DNA of 64,000 nt, from contig CM029121.1 in NCBI GenBank assembly GCA_016859345.1, forward strand, positions 26,532,527-26,596,526, read 5' to 3'. This document shows, in pieces, positions 47,757 through 60,180 of the stretch. This stretch comes from Istiophorus platypterus. Taxonomy: Eukaryota; Chordata; Actinopteri; Istiophoriformes; Istiophoridae. The translations under genes and the position numbers were made by a program. Position 1 is the first letter of the stretch. Every line of letters starts with the position of its first letter. Below the pieces are notes generated by a model. The model was not told the DNA's origin, searched no databases, and worked only from the letters and a program-made list of their open reading frames with translations.

Positions 47757-49535
47757 CGAGCCTTTGCCGGGAAGCAATTACCGGGAACTCTGCCTCTGCA
47801 GACGGGCGACATGTGAAGCCCCCTGGGGGGTCGTCCCGTGGTCTTAAGCGAGGAGGTGTCCGTGCTCTATGACCGGCTGAGGGACGCCACCTTCGGGTGC
47901 GTGCGAAGTGTTGTCCCGTATTGAAAACGTCCAACGGGTCAAGCCTCCGTTAGCGTTTGCTGTCTGGACTCGGTTATAACGTGAAGGTGACATCCAGTTC
48001 GCCCCTGAATATAGTCCCCAGCTAATGCAGCGCTTCCTCTTGTCTGAGTAACATTTCATTTGCGAGACCTGTGTCCTCGGCAGGAGCCGACGGGGGCCGA
48101 GTGCCACCCGGAGAGGCCTGGACGAACACGCCGCTGATTATTTTTACTTTTTCTTAGTCCATGGAAGGTTCCGCGGCTGTTTTCGAGCTCTGCAGGCGGC
48201 TGCGCCTCCGCGGTCTTTCTCTGAAAATCTCGGAGTTTTTTCCGTCCAGTCGATATTCCGGCTCCTCATTTACTCCGCCTGTCTCCTCCTCCCTCTGCGT
48301 CTCCGCTATGCGGCGATTCCTTGTTGTATAAATTGCTCATCCTCGCGGCGGCGGCTCGGCGTTCGGTTTGAGCTCCAGCTCGGCCGCTTTAATTGGACCC
48401 GAGGACTGAGGGTCTTTTTTTTTGTTTGTGTTTATTTTAATTCTTCGGCCCGTTTCCTCTAACGAGGCCCGGCCGAGCCGACCGGGCCTCTCAGACGCCC
48501 GCCGACACCGGCTCGGGGGAAAACACAGAGCTGGGCCGCCGTCGAGGGTTTTCCAACATCCAGACCCTAGTAATTGCTCTTCATTTTAATTATATCTTCA
48601 TGATTTCACTTTTAGCAGCTGCTTTAATCGCACATAATGAACTGATGCAGAATTTTCCACGTGGAGCTGCATTTTACCAACATTTATCCTGCAGTGAAAA
48701 CAACCAGAACTGTGCCGGCAGCGTCTTTACTTTCCCTTTTCCATTAAATCTTCCTGTGCTTTGCCCCAGATCAACGTGTCCGACGTTCAGGTTTTAACCT
48801 GCGGAGCCTCTTTGCGTTTTGTTGTTTGTGTTCATGTTGCACTGATTCATTCACATATACACTGAGAACAGCGATCAATATTGTCTATATTTTAGTTATT
48901 TTACTCATAAGTGATAATAATCTGTGATCACAGTCAACTGCAACTGATTCGTGTGAAAACACTTGTTCTAACATTTATAAATGGACATATTCTATATGTT
49001 ATGTTATATGTTTTAGTAATTTATTATCACTTAAATATATTTATAATCATTTCTTCATTATTTATGTGAATCCACGTGTCATATAGGTTCACTACATTAT
49101 TATTTTATAAAGCCATGACCAGTGAGCCACTCTAATCTACATGAGGACAGCCGAGCGTTAATCTCAACTTTTTGCGGTTTATCGTCCACGCAACTGGGGG
49201 GTGGGGGGTGATGGGGGGGTAAATATAATCCAACCTGATCTGGCGTATCTTATGACACTTTGCTCTCCAAGCGACCTCCGTTATGCTGTTTTATAGGGGT
49301 CACAGAAACACTGTGTATGTGTACATTCAATCAGATGCAAGTTTATTGGCAGCACGTAGCTTAAAAACCACAGCCGACAGCCCTTCAACGAACCCGGCGT
49401 CGTGTGTGTGTGTGTGTGTGTGTGGGGGGCATTAACTTCTGTCAAACAGCAGCGTGACCCCCATCACCGAATGTTTCCTAGGCAGGAGCCTCGGGCCGCC
49501 GGTTGTGACAGATTCTCTCTGCTTGCCCCCCCCAG

Positions 49536-49544
49536 GTCTCCTGA
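49536..49544 (+). CDS. tafa5: tafa5 coding exon 4: terminal Val-Ser-stop
   Basis: The coding part is only GTC TCC TGA. It follows a good acceptor, GATTCTCTCTGCTTGC then eight C and AG. Joined at phase 0 to 32247 it gives the C-terminus KTTTVS, as in human TAFA5, and a total of 125 residues, the length I recall for the short human isoform. A nine-base match is weak on its own, but the acceptor, the phase and the exact ending agree, and a last exon carrying two codons plus the 3' UTR fits my understanding of the human gene. The alternative is a product ending Val-Lys within the exon 3 read-through. Confidence 0.78.
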   Translation, partial: VS

Positions 49545-50300
49545 CAGCGGCGGCGAGGACAGGCGCGACCCCAGAGAGAGAGAGAGAGCGAGACAGACCC
49601 GGTTCCCATCGTCCATCACCCGTCACCGTCCGAGCGGGGGTCCTCCGCCGACGACCAGGGCTTCAGCGCACACCGCTACATCCGCCGGCGGAGGAAACTG
49701 CTTGAAACCGCTGCCGATGAAGTTCTGCCCCGGGGAAGACAGGGACCAGGCGTCTTTTCCCGGGGGGGGGGGGGGTTGAACGGCGGAGGAACGGAGACAA
49801 AACACTAGATCGACTTTTCCTTTCGTTTGGCACCGAAATCTGTTTCGTTTTTACAGACCAAAGATGAACAGAGCCAACGACGAGATGTTTCACGGGGTCG
49901 GGGGGTCGGAGACTTTCAGAACTCCCCCGCTACAACAGCGTATTCATGTATTTAAAAAAAAAAAAACGAACACATTGTGATATATAAGTGACTTAACTGA
50001 GCAAAATAATATTGTATACGAGTTGGTAAAACATGTATCTGTGTGAGGAGAAGCTGTTGATGTTTCTGTTCGCGTGCCGAACACCTGGCCAGGTGGAGAA
50101 AGTCGAAAAATCACGTCCGGCGTTTTTTGGGTTTTTTTTTATTACGATGAGAAGATTAGACCTTCCCGCACCTGAAGGCCTCTTTCGCAGCCTAAGGAGG
50201 CGGAAACCCGTCGGTGAATCAGCAGCAGGCTCCGTTTCTATGTAAATTAACTGTTGATGCAGATGAAACGCATTTAATAAATGAACCTGAGACGGTAAAA
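49545..50300 (+). other. tafa5: Presumed tafa5 3' UTR
   Basis: Sequence after the exon 4 stop. It starts GC-rich (CAGCGGCGGCGAGGACAGGC, a short GA run), has a G run at about 49761-49775, then becomes AT-rich. The end is unknown; the first plausible poly(A) signal is at 50276. Open frames on both strands here have no recognisable content. Confidence 0.5.
50276..50281 (+). promoter_or_regulatory. tafa5: Candidate poly(A) signal AATAAA
   Basis: A canonical hexamer about 730 bp after the stop, with TATGTAAATT (a UGUA-type upstream element) about 35 bp before it. Other AATAAA hexamers further downstream, near 52045 and 52407, could serve instead. Confidence 0.35.
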
Positions 50301-51907
50301 TGTGATGAAAAAAAAAAGAAAAGTCAATTTCAAACCTCTGTGGTCACATTTTGACGCTGTTCATACACGTGTCTCCGAGGCTGCTTTCGCACGGAGTGAG
50401 GTCGGTTTCGTTTAAACGAGCCACCGGCGGTGCAGCGTGAATCCGACAGTCGGGACATGGATCTGCATCCTGATGACTGATCGGGTAGCCGGGGGGGCAT
50501 CGGGTCCGGTGCAGATTTCCACGGCGACCACAGAGACGTGCGACTCATGGGCGCGTCAGGTATTAAACAAGGGCAGCATCGACACCCCCCCCCCCCCCCG
50601 AGTCAGAGCCCCAAAAGGGCGTTTAAGAAGGCCTGGTCGGCGTCGGGTCAGTTGCTTAGAAACAAGTCGCCGCACCTTAAGTAAATCTGAATTAGAATTT
50701 AAATACACACACATATATATATATATTTATTTAAAATTCTTGTTTTGGGCTGTTTAGTCAGCGTCGAAGATAAAAACTGATTTGTGATTCTCGTCTTCTA
50801 CGATTTAGAAGTGATCCACAAATTTGAGGTAATGGCTTTAACGGTGACATTATGTTGAGGGAACTAAAAAGAAAAGGGGGGGGTTCAACCACAAGGGCAC
50901 AATGCAGCAGCGAATACAACATCAATATCAGAGAATAGACTTCAGAGAAGGAAAGTGTTGCTTCTGTCGATGTTTGGTTCCCCACCACCCACAGGCAGAC
51001 GCTAGTGGAGCGGACGCTAAGTCCTAGACTAGCGAATGAGATCGGCCCACCAACAACTTACAAAATGGCCGCTCACTCCAACGACGCCAACTATTCCCAG
51101 CCAATCCAATCAGCAAATGTTAGCATAGCGTGCTAACCTGTCGTTTGGTGATCAGCTTACCTGCTTCAGTGTCAACACGTCAGCGTTGGAATCGTCAGCG
51201 CACCAGCCCGCCGATGTTAGCGTTTAGCCCGTGAACCCGTGTCCAGTCACGCCACCACACAGCCGCCAGCACGGCTGCGGACTCGTAACGGCGGTAACGG
51301 CATGCCAGGACGGTGAAGCGCCCCCCGGTGGAAAGACGACAGTACTATCGACACTATTTCCAACTTTAAAATATTCCCCAAGATGTTTGTTATCATCGCG
51401 CAAAGCTTCCGCTTCTTATCATATGAAAAAACAAAACCAAACAAAACCCTGCAGACTCGGTGAAATCGATGATTTTCTGACTCTTCTCCACCAGGCGACA
51501 TTATGCATCGCGCTCGGATTTTACATTTCCCAGTTTTCCGCATTTGAACAACGTGCAGTCAGCATGGCAGGCGAAAACCATTTAACACAAAACGCAAAGC
51601 TGTCGTGTCTGCTTTGGCGGGGGGGGGGGGGGGTTGGGGGGGGCATTAAATGTATTTTCAAAAGTCTAAAGTTCTATATTTAACAATTTTATATGTTGTA
51701 CCTTTGTAGAGAACCTTATTTGACGTTCTCGTTGCTCACCGCTCGCTGGATTCATGCCGCCGTTCCCGGCTCGCTTACAGTTCCCCGACGGTTTCTCCGC
51801 CGGGGACGGAGGAAAGTTTCCCGGCTCCACTTCCCGAGGCTTTTATAGGTCGGAACTAATGTTTCGCCGAGAACCTGAGTTCAAAAAGCCTCGTCGAGAA
51901 GTCAAGG

Positions 51908-51978
51908 CGGAGGAGGAGGAGGAGGAGGAGGAGGAGGAGGAGGAGGAGGAGGAGGAGGAGGAGGAGGAGGAGGAGGAG
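51908..51978. repeat. GGA trinucleotide microsatellite
   Basis: About 23 uninterrupted GGA units. It reads as poly-Glu in one frame of a 97-codon open frame with no other coding signs. Confidence 0.97.
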
Positions 51979-53899
51979 CGCCGGTCGAAGGGTTTTTTTG
52001 TTGGTTTTTTTTTTAACTGTAAAGCATCGGTAAATGATTATCTTTAATAAAAGCCATTAATTATAACTTATAACCCTTTTTGTGCGAAAGCAGCACTGAG
52101 TTTTTCCTCCAGTTACTTCGGGCTACTTATGCCAAATCCCACGATGCAACGTGTGCTGCAGGCCGGAGCCTCATTCGTCTCGGTCTCCGCTTGGCCGGAG
52201 GCGATTGACTCACCTCTGTTCTGATGCTCTGCCCTTATGGAACCATGTTTTTTTTTATTTGTTTGTTTTTGTTTTTTTGCGTTAAACAGAGAAACACAAG
52301 TTCAGCCGTTTCTCATCTAACCGAGTTTTTGTGGAGGACGACAGCCGCAGGTAAAAAGGTTAGAAGAGGTCAGAACTCACCACTTACAACTCACCGGCTG
52401 TGGAAAATAAATACTGTACTCAATTGTTTTGACGCACTTGTAGTTTGCATGAATATTTTCCATATTAGGCTAATTTCTACTCCTACTACTACATTTATCC
52501 TACAGAAATTTGTAGAAATATGTTTTCCCATTGCCTTTGCCGGCAGAAACGGTCATTTGATCTTTGTAGAATTAAAAACTATTTAAACTGTGGAGAAAGC
52601 GAAAGGGGTGCAAGCGTTTTCCAGAGCTGTGGGAATCACCATCAACGACTGAACGGTTAAATTTGTAGGGAATTTACTTCGAATGTGCTTTTTATTTAAT
52701 TTTTTTTTTTTTGAGGGAGAAGAGCTGGGAAACAGTTGAAAAGGTATAAAGAGGCAAAAACAACTGTGGCCGCAAACAGATAATTAAGATTTAATCTGGG
52801 GATGATGTTTTTTGGAGATAATGACATAATGAAGCCGTTATCTCAGCGGCGGTTCGATATCTCCAGATAATGAGATAATTAATCACCAGATAGCGACTTG
52901 ATACCTAAACAATTTAATCGAGTGCCGACATTCAGAAAACACAGATAAGCGCAAATAAAATTAAAAAAAAAATTGGCAATCATGTTTTTTTTTCTTTTTT
53001 TTTTAAAGCAGCCAATAGTTGGTTTGATTGTGGATTTGCAGATAGGAAAAAACACACACACACACATGAACACACACGTGCACAGGTTAGTACGGAGGTT
53101 ATACCACATCCGGAGCCGGTTCCTCCGGACCCAGGACCGGCGGGCGTCCCGGACCTGGACCGGTCACTGAACGTGTCGGCTACCAGGCTTCAAGTTCGGC
53201 TAAAAATACTCGGGCAGAATGTAGGCTGAGCTCCGCGGCGCCTCGCTGCTCTTACATTATCCTATTTTATCTAATAACGCTATAAAATGGGCTACATCTC
53301 CCTCCTCGCCACTATTAGCCCACTTCTTTCTTTTTTTCTTCTTTGTTTTAAACACAAACACAGGAGAGGAAATGGATGGAAATTCTGCCGCTTGTCTCCG
53401 TCACCTGGCCGGAGGCCGCCGCTTTCACCCGGAGCAGCGGCAAAGACCGAGAGCGTCCGAATCCGCGATTCGTTCCTCAGACTTCACGCAGACTTGAATG
53501 TGACATTATTAAAGAGAGGAATAACAACACTGATCCAGCCCGAGTCTCCTGGAAGTTATTTTTCTATTAAACTGACATGCAACGGTGAATATGTTTTAAA
53601 TGAAACACAACCTCATGTTCAGAGGCAACTCAGTTTTAGAATAAATGAAGTGTTACGTGTGTTATCAGCAGTGGAGTCTCCAGGATCGGGTCCGGGTGGA
53701 TGGGGGGTGGGGTCCGGGTGGGGGTCCGGCTGGATGGGGTCCGGGTGCATGGGGGTGGAGGGGGGTGAAAGCGCAGGACCGTCACACCAGAGACCCGAGT
53801 CCACACCTGCAGTTGAGACAACAAAGGCACTTTGGTTACACTGAGGCGAAGTTCGGGGATTTTGCTAAATGGAAACAAACAGGTTGTGTCTTAAGTGGC

Positions 53900-54010
53900 T
53901 GTGAACCTTTATTTTTTTTGCACTAAACCGGACCAGGATCTCTCCCGAACCTGGACCAGCTGTTCTGAGACTAAAAAGAACCGTAAACAGGTCCAGTAAC
54001 GCTGGAGTCA
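53900..54010. repeat. Relic matching the 6.55 kb repeat
   Basis: ACCGGACCAGGATCTCTCCC, GAACCTGGACCAGCTGTTCT and GAGACTAAAAAGAACC parallel the order of words at about 6550-6610, so the two loci share a dispersed repeat. Confidence 0.55.
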
Positions 54011-55262
54011 CTACTATGTTTAACAATGGGATCGGATCATTTTTAGAAAACGAACGCGCCGTCTTGAGATTAACATATTTTCAACTTGCCGAATATTTAA
54101 AAGAACAAATTTCCTCTGTACATTGATAGAAATTGCATTCTGGTTGAAATTATGTTTATATTCAATTAAATTCAATGCAGTTTCTTTTATATATCGAGCC
54201 ATATAACAGAGGTTACCTCAGGGCGCTTTTCATACAGAGCAGGTCCAGACCGTTACTCTACATATTTATTATTCACAGTTGAGCAAGCACTCAGTGACAG
54301 CAGCAACAAAAACTCCCTTTTAACAGGTAGAAACATTGAACAGCACCTGGCTCATGGTGGTGGTGGGGGTGGGGGGGGGGGGGTGGAAAACTGGATCCAG
54401 ATTCTGATCCAGACTCTTCCCACAAAACATATTCGCTGTTGCAGTTAAGTTGCAAAGAAAACCCCGAGAAGAGAACCCCTGTCGCCGGGGCCGTGACGGA
54501 CAGGGAAAGATAACCTCTGACCCCCTGAAGTGTCCGGGTTCGGCTCACGTCCGTCAAATTAAATTAAATGACGTGTTGGGGGGGGGGGTCGCAGCCAGCT
54601 GAACCCCCAACCACATGTCAAGATCAACGGATGAGCGACGTGTTGCCAGGTTCGGGTACGGTTCAGGTACGATCAGCAATAATAGGCTCTCGGCGAGCGT
54701 CGCCACCTGCGAGCAGCCGGTACCGAAGCTCGGAGTCATTAAATCCCTAGAAGTTTGACCCCCCCCCCCCCCCCCGAACGCAAGGCCCAGAACCCACCGG
54801 ACTCTCCCCATCTTCACCACCTCCGGCCTCTTTCCTCCTTTTGATGACCCGCCAGTCTGGAGGCGGACCTTTGGGTTAAATCGCACTTGGACGGCGGCGG
54901 CAGACAATCAGTTAAAACAATTAGCCATCAATCAACAGGAATTTTTTTCGTTTCCGTCACTCAAAAATTCTACAAGTTCCCTGGTTGCGTCTTCACCCAC
55001 GTGAGGACTTTGGGATCCCTGCTGGCATCTCGCTCTCAGGATCCTTCATCATTTAAGTCAGTGAAGACGGGGGGGGGGGGGGGGCTCCATGCTAGTTACC
55101 GAACTCGTTACCTCAGTCGCTGATAAGACAATGAATTCACACGGTTCACAACTCAGTGGAAATTGCAACACTGCTAATAAACTACGACAGCTTCATCCAT
55201 GTTGGAGTCTCCGGCTCTTTGTTCCCCCTGAAGGTCGGAGATACGGGGTCACATGGACAGCG

Positions 55263-55420
55263 ACATCCTGTCATTACACAAAAAACATCGTGTCATTACA
55301 CAAGAAAACATCCAGTAATCAGATCAAAAAAACAAGTTGTAATTACACAAGAAAACATCCTGTAATCACATAAAAAAATATGATTTAATTAGAATAACAG
55401 CTTGTCATTACACAAAATAT
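55263..55420 (+). repeat. Tandem repeat of about 23 bp, seven diverged copies
   Basis: Units contain ACATCCTGTCATTACACAAA and variants (GTAATCACATAAAA, GTAATCAGATC). Confidence 0.85.
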
Positions 55421-55989
55421 GTCCATTTATTTTCATAATCTGTCACCATTTGTTAAAATCATTATTGTGTGTGTTGTTTTCAATGCTTTAAACACCAGAC
55501 GTTGCTCACAGAGACGCATCCGCTCGCCACGTTTCCTTATCCGACCTGTGTGGGGAAAATAAAAAGGTCCGACAGAGGCAAATAAACGAAAACCTGCCAA
55601 CCGGGAAAACAGCCACAGAGAGGGCGGAGCATTGCGTCCTCACGACGCGGGACGCCGCGTGGGAGGGGGGCAGCAGCGGCGCCGCCGGCAACGGCTCGCC
55701 ATTTGTTCCACGCCACAAATTAGCATGTCAAAGGACAAAGGAAGCCTTTGCCCATTTGAGTCCCGGTGTGACCGAGCCTTTAATGTCACAGATGGAAATA
55801 ACACAACAACAAAACAAAACAACAAAAAAGTCGTGATAAACCAGATTCATCCTGTAGACGTGTCCTTGAGTCTTCGCTGTGAAAAACACGTGGCGTCACG
55901 TTATAGTTTTGATTTGCTGCTTTTTCCTCTCCGCAAATACACGAGAGCTGTTTTCATCTGGAGCCTCCCAGCGCAGATGTAAACTCTCC

Positions 55990-55991
<2 letters not shown>

Positions 55992-56026
<35 letters not shown>
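55992..56026. repeat. GT microsatellite
   Basis: About 17 GT units. Confidence 0.96.
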
Positions 56027-56027
<1 letters not shown>

Positions 56028-56145
56028 CTGTGAATGTTAAACCGGACTTGGCAAAGCTCAGCGGAGCTCCATTAAACCCCGCCAGCCGCGCTGACATGAT
56101 GCCATTAAAATGTGACCCATGTTGTGGAAGATCGAGTTGGTATGC

Positions 56146-56148
<3 letters not shown>

Positions 56149-56221
<73 letters not shown>
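56149..56221. repeat. GT microsatellite
   Basis: About 36 uninterrupted GT units, 120 bp after the previous GT run and in the same orientation. Confidence 0.98.
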
Positions 56222-56224
<3 letters not shown>

Positions 56225-57057
56225 TCATCCTCCCCCTCCAGTTCCCCACATTTGATATTCCGACGGTGTCTCTCAGCAGTAGAGGCCAGTGTGGGAATCT
56301 GGGAAATCACATTTTGGAGCTCAGCAGTCATGGCCAGTGGAGGCCTCGTCTGCTGTGACTTAACGTCCATGACGGAATATTCCTGGGGACGCATCCGGTT
56401 GTTGTGGAGATGTTGTCCTCTGGAATATGGCGACCCGCTGATGTCACCGCCGTTTGGCTCCGCCTCCGGCACGTCATCAAGTGAAACTTGAGTTAAGACG
56501 TTTTTTTCAGGGTGTAAAAACAGCAATCGAAATGAACCTTCCCACTGATTAAACAGGATGGAAAATAACAGAAAGGTCGGGGGAGGGTGAAGCCATTAGG
56601 CTCCGCCCTGGTACAATATGTCATCACAGTGATGTCAAACTGGTTCTGGAAGAACGTTGGACACGCAAGCAGAACGTGCGTTGGGTAAAAACAACAGGCT
56701 CCCATCACAGAACACGACGGACGGATGCAGGCGTCGCCACGTGAGACCGAACGGCCGCCGAGGCCTGGCTCCCCCCGGGGACCTACGCCGGCGTGGGTTC
56801 GCTCTGATCGCCCCGCCCCCTCGCTCTGACCTCACCGCCTTCCGCGGGGGGGGGACTCTCAGCGCGTTTAGAGACGACCGGCGACGGTGGCGAAGCTCGA
56901 AGGAGACGTCTCCAAACTTCAGCCTCGTCGGCTCCGGTTGTACGAAGGTGATGACGCAGCTCATGGTCGCCACAGGAAAAGGTGACAGAGGCAGACGTGT
57001 GAAAAAATGAAATGGAAAGAAAGGTGCTAAAACCCTCCGTAGTCTGAGGGAGGCAGA

Positions 57058-57123
57058 ACCCCCCCCCACTAACACCCCCCCACTAACACCCCCCCCCCAC
57101 ACTCACACTAACACCCCCCCCCA
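57058..57123. repeat. C-run tandem (ACTAACACCCCCCC)
   Basis: Several C runs of seven to ten bases separated by ACTAACA or CACTCACA. The minus strand has four or more G runs at short spacing, as in G-quadruplex-prone sequence. Confidence 0.9.
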
Positions 57124-57654
57124 TGCCTCCATGTGAAAGCTGGTGTCAAACCCATGGTGATCTGAAGCATCCGTCATACTAATCCTGCAAAGCCTGTGTG
57201 TTGAGAGCGGATGATAAAATTAATGGGGGGAAAAAAAAATTGCTGCCGCCCTCAGGAGCCTGGTGGCGGTGGCGGTGGGGGGGGGGGCGGTGGGGGGGGC
57301 TAAGCGCGAGCTTACCCGAAGGAACCTGCACCGGAGGCGTTTTGTTCTGAGGAAGCCTCCGGTTCCGACGGATCTTCGGCGCCGACCCCAGCGCGACGTA
57401 CGTGAAAGGTTTACGTTGACTCTCCTCTCTGAACCTGGTGCTTCGGTTCTGTCTCGGTTCTGAGAAGATGTGAACGGGAAGCCGGTTGGTTCCGTAAAGT
57501 TCTGTACTTTTCAAGCCTAATAACAGTGTAAACTCTAGAAACACAAGCTCCCTGACACGTCTGTGTTTTACCCGGTTTAAAAACAGATTAATCATCGGTC
57601 GCATTTCTTCAGCATGTGTCTCATCTAACGTTCCACATGAGAGGAGCGTCGTCC

Positions 57655-58260
57655 CGCCGGGGCGGCAGGACCCAGACGGAACCGGAAGGACCGGACCCGG
57701 ATGGACCTGGACGGACCCAGACGGACAAGATGAACCGGACCCGGATGGACCTGGACGGCCCAAACCCGGACGGAACCAGAAGGACCGGAGCCGGATGGAC
57801 CCGGACCAGACCCGGACCAGACCGGACGGACCCGGAAGGACCCGGAAGGACAGAACCGGAAGGACCGGACCCAGACAGATCCGGACCGGACCCGGACCAG
57901 ACCCAGACAGACATGGACAGACTGGATCCGGACAGATCCGGACCAGACCCGGAAGGACCCGGAAGGACCGAACCCGGATGGACCCGGAGCAGACCCAGAC
58001 AGACCTGGACGGACCCGGGAGGACCAGATGGACAGGAAGGACCCGGACCCGACCGAGACGGACCGACCGGACACGGACCCGGAGGGACCGGATGGACCGG
58101 GGAGACTGGGACCCAGACGGACCACTTCGGACAGACAAGACCCGACGAGACCGGGACCCGACTCGGGGAAGAAGGACCCGAAGACCGGAGGGAAGGACTG
58201 AGGACCTGGGGAGACCGGAGGAGGACGAACGGACCAGACGGACCGGACCCAGACAAGACC
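57655..58260 (+). repeat. GGACCCGGA-type minisatellite
   Basis: About 600 bp of irregular units built from GGACCCGGAC, GGACGGACC, GGACCGGA and CAGACGGAC. Frames of 180-340 codons are open on both strands (Gly-Pro-Asp-Arg; Ser-Gly-Pro-Val) because the words contain no stop codons. No domain, splice signal or homology is recognisable. Confidence 0.92.
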
Positions 58261-58548
58261 TTCAAAGACCGAACGGTTCTCTGTCCACCTGGAGAAGAAG
58301 AGTGAAAAAAAAAGCCTGGCGGCTCGCTGTCCGGGATCGAGCTTGAGGAGAGAAGCGTGAGAGCTCCTCGGTGCGTGAGTCAGGATGTCGGTGAGTTGAC
58401 CCCCAGGCCTGCTGAGCCCGGCCGCCGGCCGCTTCCCCCCCGCTTGCTCTGCGCCTCGCCCGAAGACTAACTCCCATCCCCTCGTCACTCTCTCGCACTC
58501 CTCTCCTCTCTCGCTCGCCCTCCCCTCACTCACCACACTCGAATCGCG

Positions 58549-58725
58549 CCTCGAGCACTCACACGGACACACACACACACAATACCCAGCCACACACACA
58601 CACATCCTCACACACATATACATGTAACCACACACACCACACACACACACACACACTCACACACTCACACACTCACACACTCACACACACTCACACACTC
58701 ACACACTCACACGCACTCACACACA

Positions 58726-58764
<39 letters not shown>

Positions 58765-58833
58765 ACACTCACACACTCAAACACACTCACACACTCACAC
58801 ACACACTCACACACACACTCACACACACTCTTC
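58549..58833. repeat. CA/CTCACA compound microsatellite
   Basis: CA runs mixed with CTCACA units. Polymorphic length is likely. Confidence 0.95.
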
Positions 58834-59804
58834 GGACACGGGCAGGCTTTTCCACAGCAGAGTGATGCCTTTTTCCATTAACCTGAGTAATGTTACACAC
58901 TACATATGCCAGGGCTCTGAATAATTGAATGAGGAGCTTCACGGTCTCAGGATGAGATGCACATATATTTTCATATTTTGAAATCGGTTACACACACGCA
59001 CACACACACGCTGTGGCTTGATACTGTGCGTCCTCATGTTACGACTCTTCTTTTCCCCCAGTCGTTACATATATTCATGACTTTATGTTTGAGAGCTGAT
59101 AAACCCAAGAGAAAAAAAATAATCTGCGTCTGTCCCTGATTTATCATCAAAGTGATTTTTTTTCCAGCCTCTCAGATTTTTTTTTTTTTTTAATCGCGGC
59201 GAGCTGAGCGTATCTCGGGGTTTCGGTCTGTAAGTCGGACGAAAACGAGACCATTTAACGTGGGATTTCTTCGCGCCGCCACGCGGCCGATCCGTCCGGC
59301 TTCGGCCCCGAGTCGCTCACAGACTTAACCGTCCTCGGGCGAGTTCTCGACCGCGACGTGAGGGTGAGGGTCTAGGTCGATCTGAACCGGACCAAACGCC
59401 GCTGCTGCGTCCTCCGAGGGTCCGGCCGGTGTGGACGTGAAGGCCCCCCCGTGTCAATCCGCTCATCTCCGGCTACGCGGAGCCGAAGGTGACATTCAGG
59501 AGTCTCAGTCGCTTTGCTGCAAATCAATCAGTTTTTTTGTCCCCGGCGCCCCTGGAACAACCAGCCCCCCCCCCCAACTGCTGTAATCCTGTTACTACAC
59601 CTCCGCTGCACTGTCCCTCCATCAACCCAGAGGATTTGGGGGGGGGGGGGGATTTACCTTCGAATATGCCAGGCGGAAGGTCACGGCGACTTCCGGGAGG
59701 AAAAAAAAAGCGGCGTGACGAGCTTCGCCCGGCGCTGACAGCGAGCCGCCGGATGTTCTGCTCGGCCTCAGCGTCTCATTTCATTTCAGGACATGTGGAA
59801 AGAC

Positions 59805-59807
<3 letters not shown>

Positions 59808-59842
<35 letters not shown>
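59808..59842. repeat. CA microsatellite
   Basis: About 17 uninterrupted CA units. Confidence 0.97.
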
Positions 59843-59845
<3 letters not shown>

Positions 59846-60180
59846 AACACACTTCTACTATAATAATATTAATAAAAAATCCATCCTCTCCCCGTTGAAC
59901 CATCAATCTCCCCTATGGACTCGCTGCTCCAGTCTAACACCTTTATTAATGCTGCCTTGATACACTCCTCGCTGGGGGGGGGGGTCCACACACACGTTCC
60001 CCTGCTCCACACACACACGTTCTCGTGTTCTGTGCTTCAGAAAAGAACGTGGAGATGAGCCGTGAATTAAACACGTGGCCAGCGTCCGCCGTCGAGGCCA
60101 CGGACGCCTCTAAACGCGCCCTCGGGCTCTGATTCATGGATCGCTTCCCCTGACGGGGGGGGGTAGCTCATCCGTGCTAA

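Larger units (their letters stand above)
32248..49535 (+). other. tafa5: tafa5 intron 3 (17,288 bp)
   Basis: GTGAAA donor at 32248; acceptor CTTGCCCCCCCCAG ends at 49535. It carries the 12-bp, CA, 14-bp and 21-bp arrays listed separately; a GT microsatellite is at 43659-43686 and three GGAGACGACCC units lie near 44213-44250. I see no gene in 32630-33560, 36931-38200, 38580-40960, 41507-42580, 43300-46740 or 46836-49535. Some of these parts are GC- and CpG-rich (37330-37900, 45640-46030, 47390-47560, 48130-48580) but have only short unrelated frames. The longest frames in the intron are simple-repeat translations. Confidence 0.82.

Noticed and set aside
57179..58656. 319- and 343-codon minus-strand frames
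   Set aside because: Ser-Gly-Pro-Val content comes from the GGACCCGGA minisatellite, and several frames are open at once on both strands. No recognisable domain.
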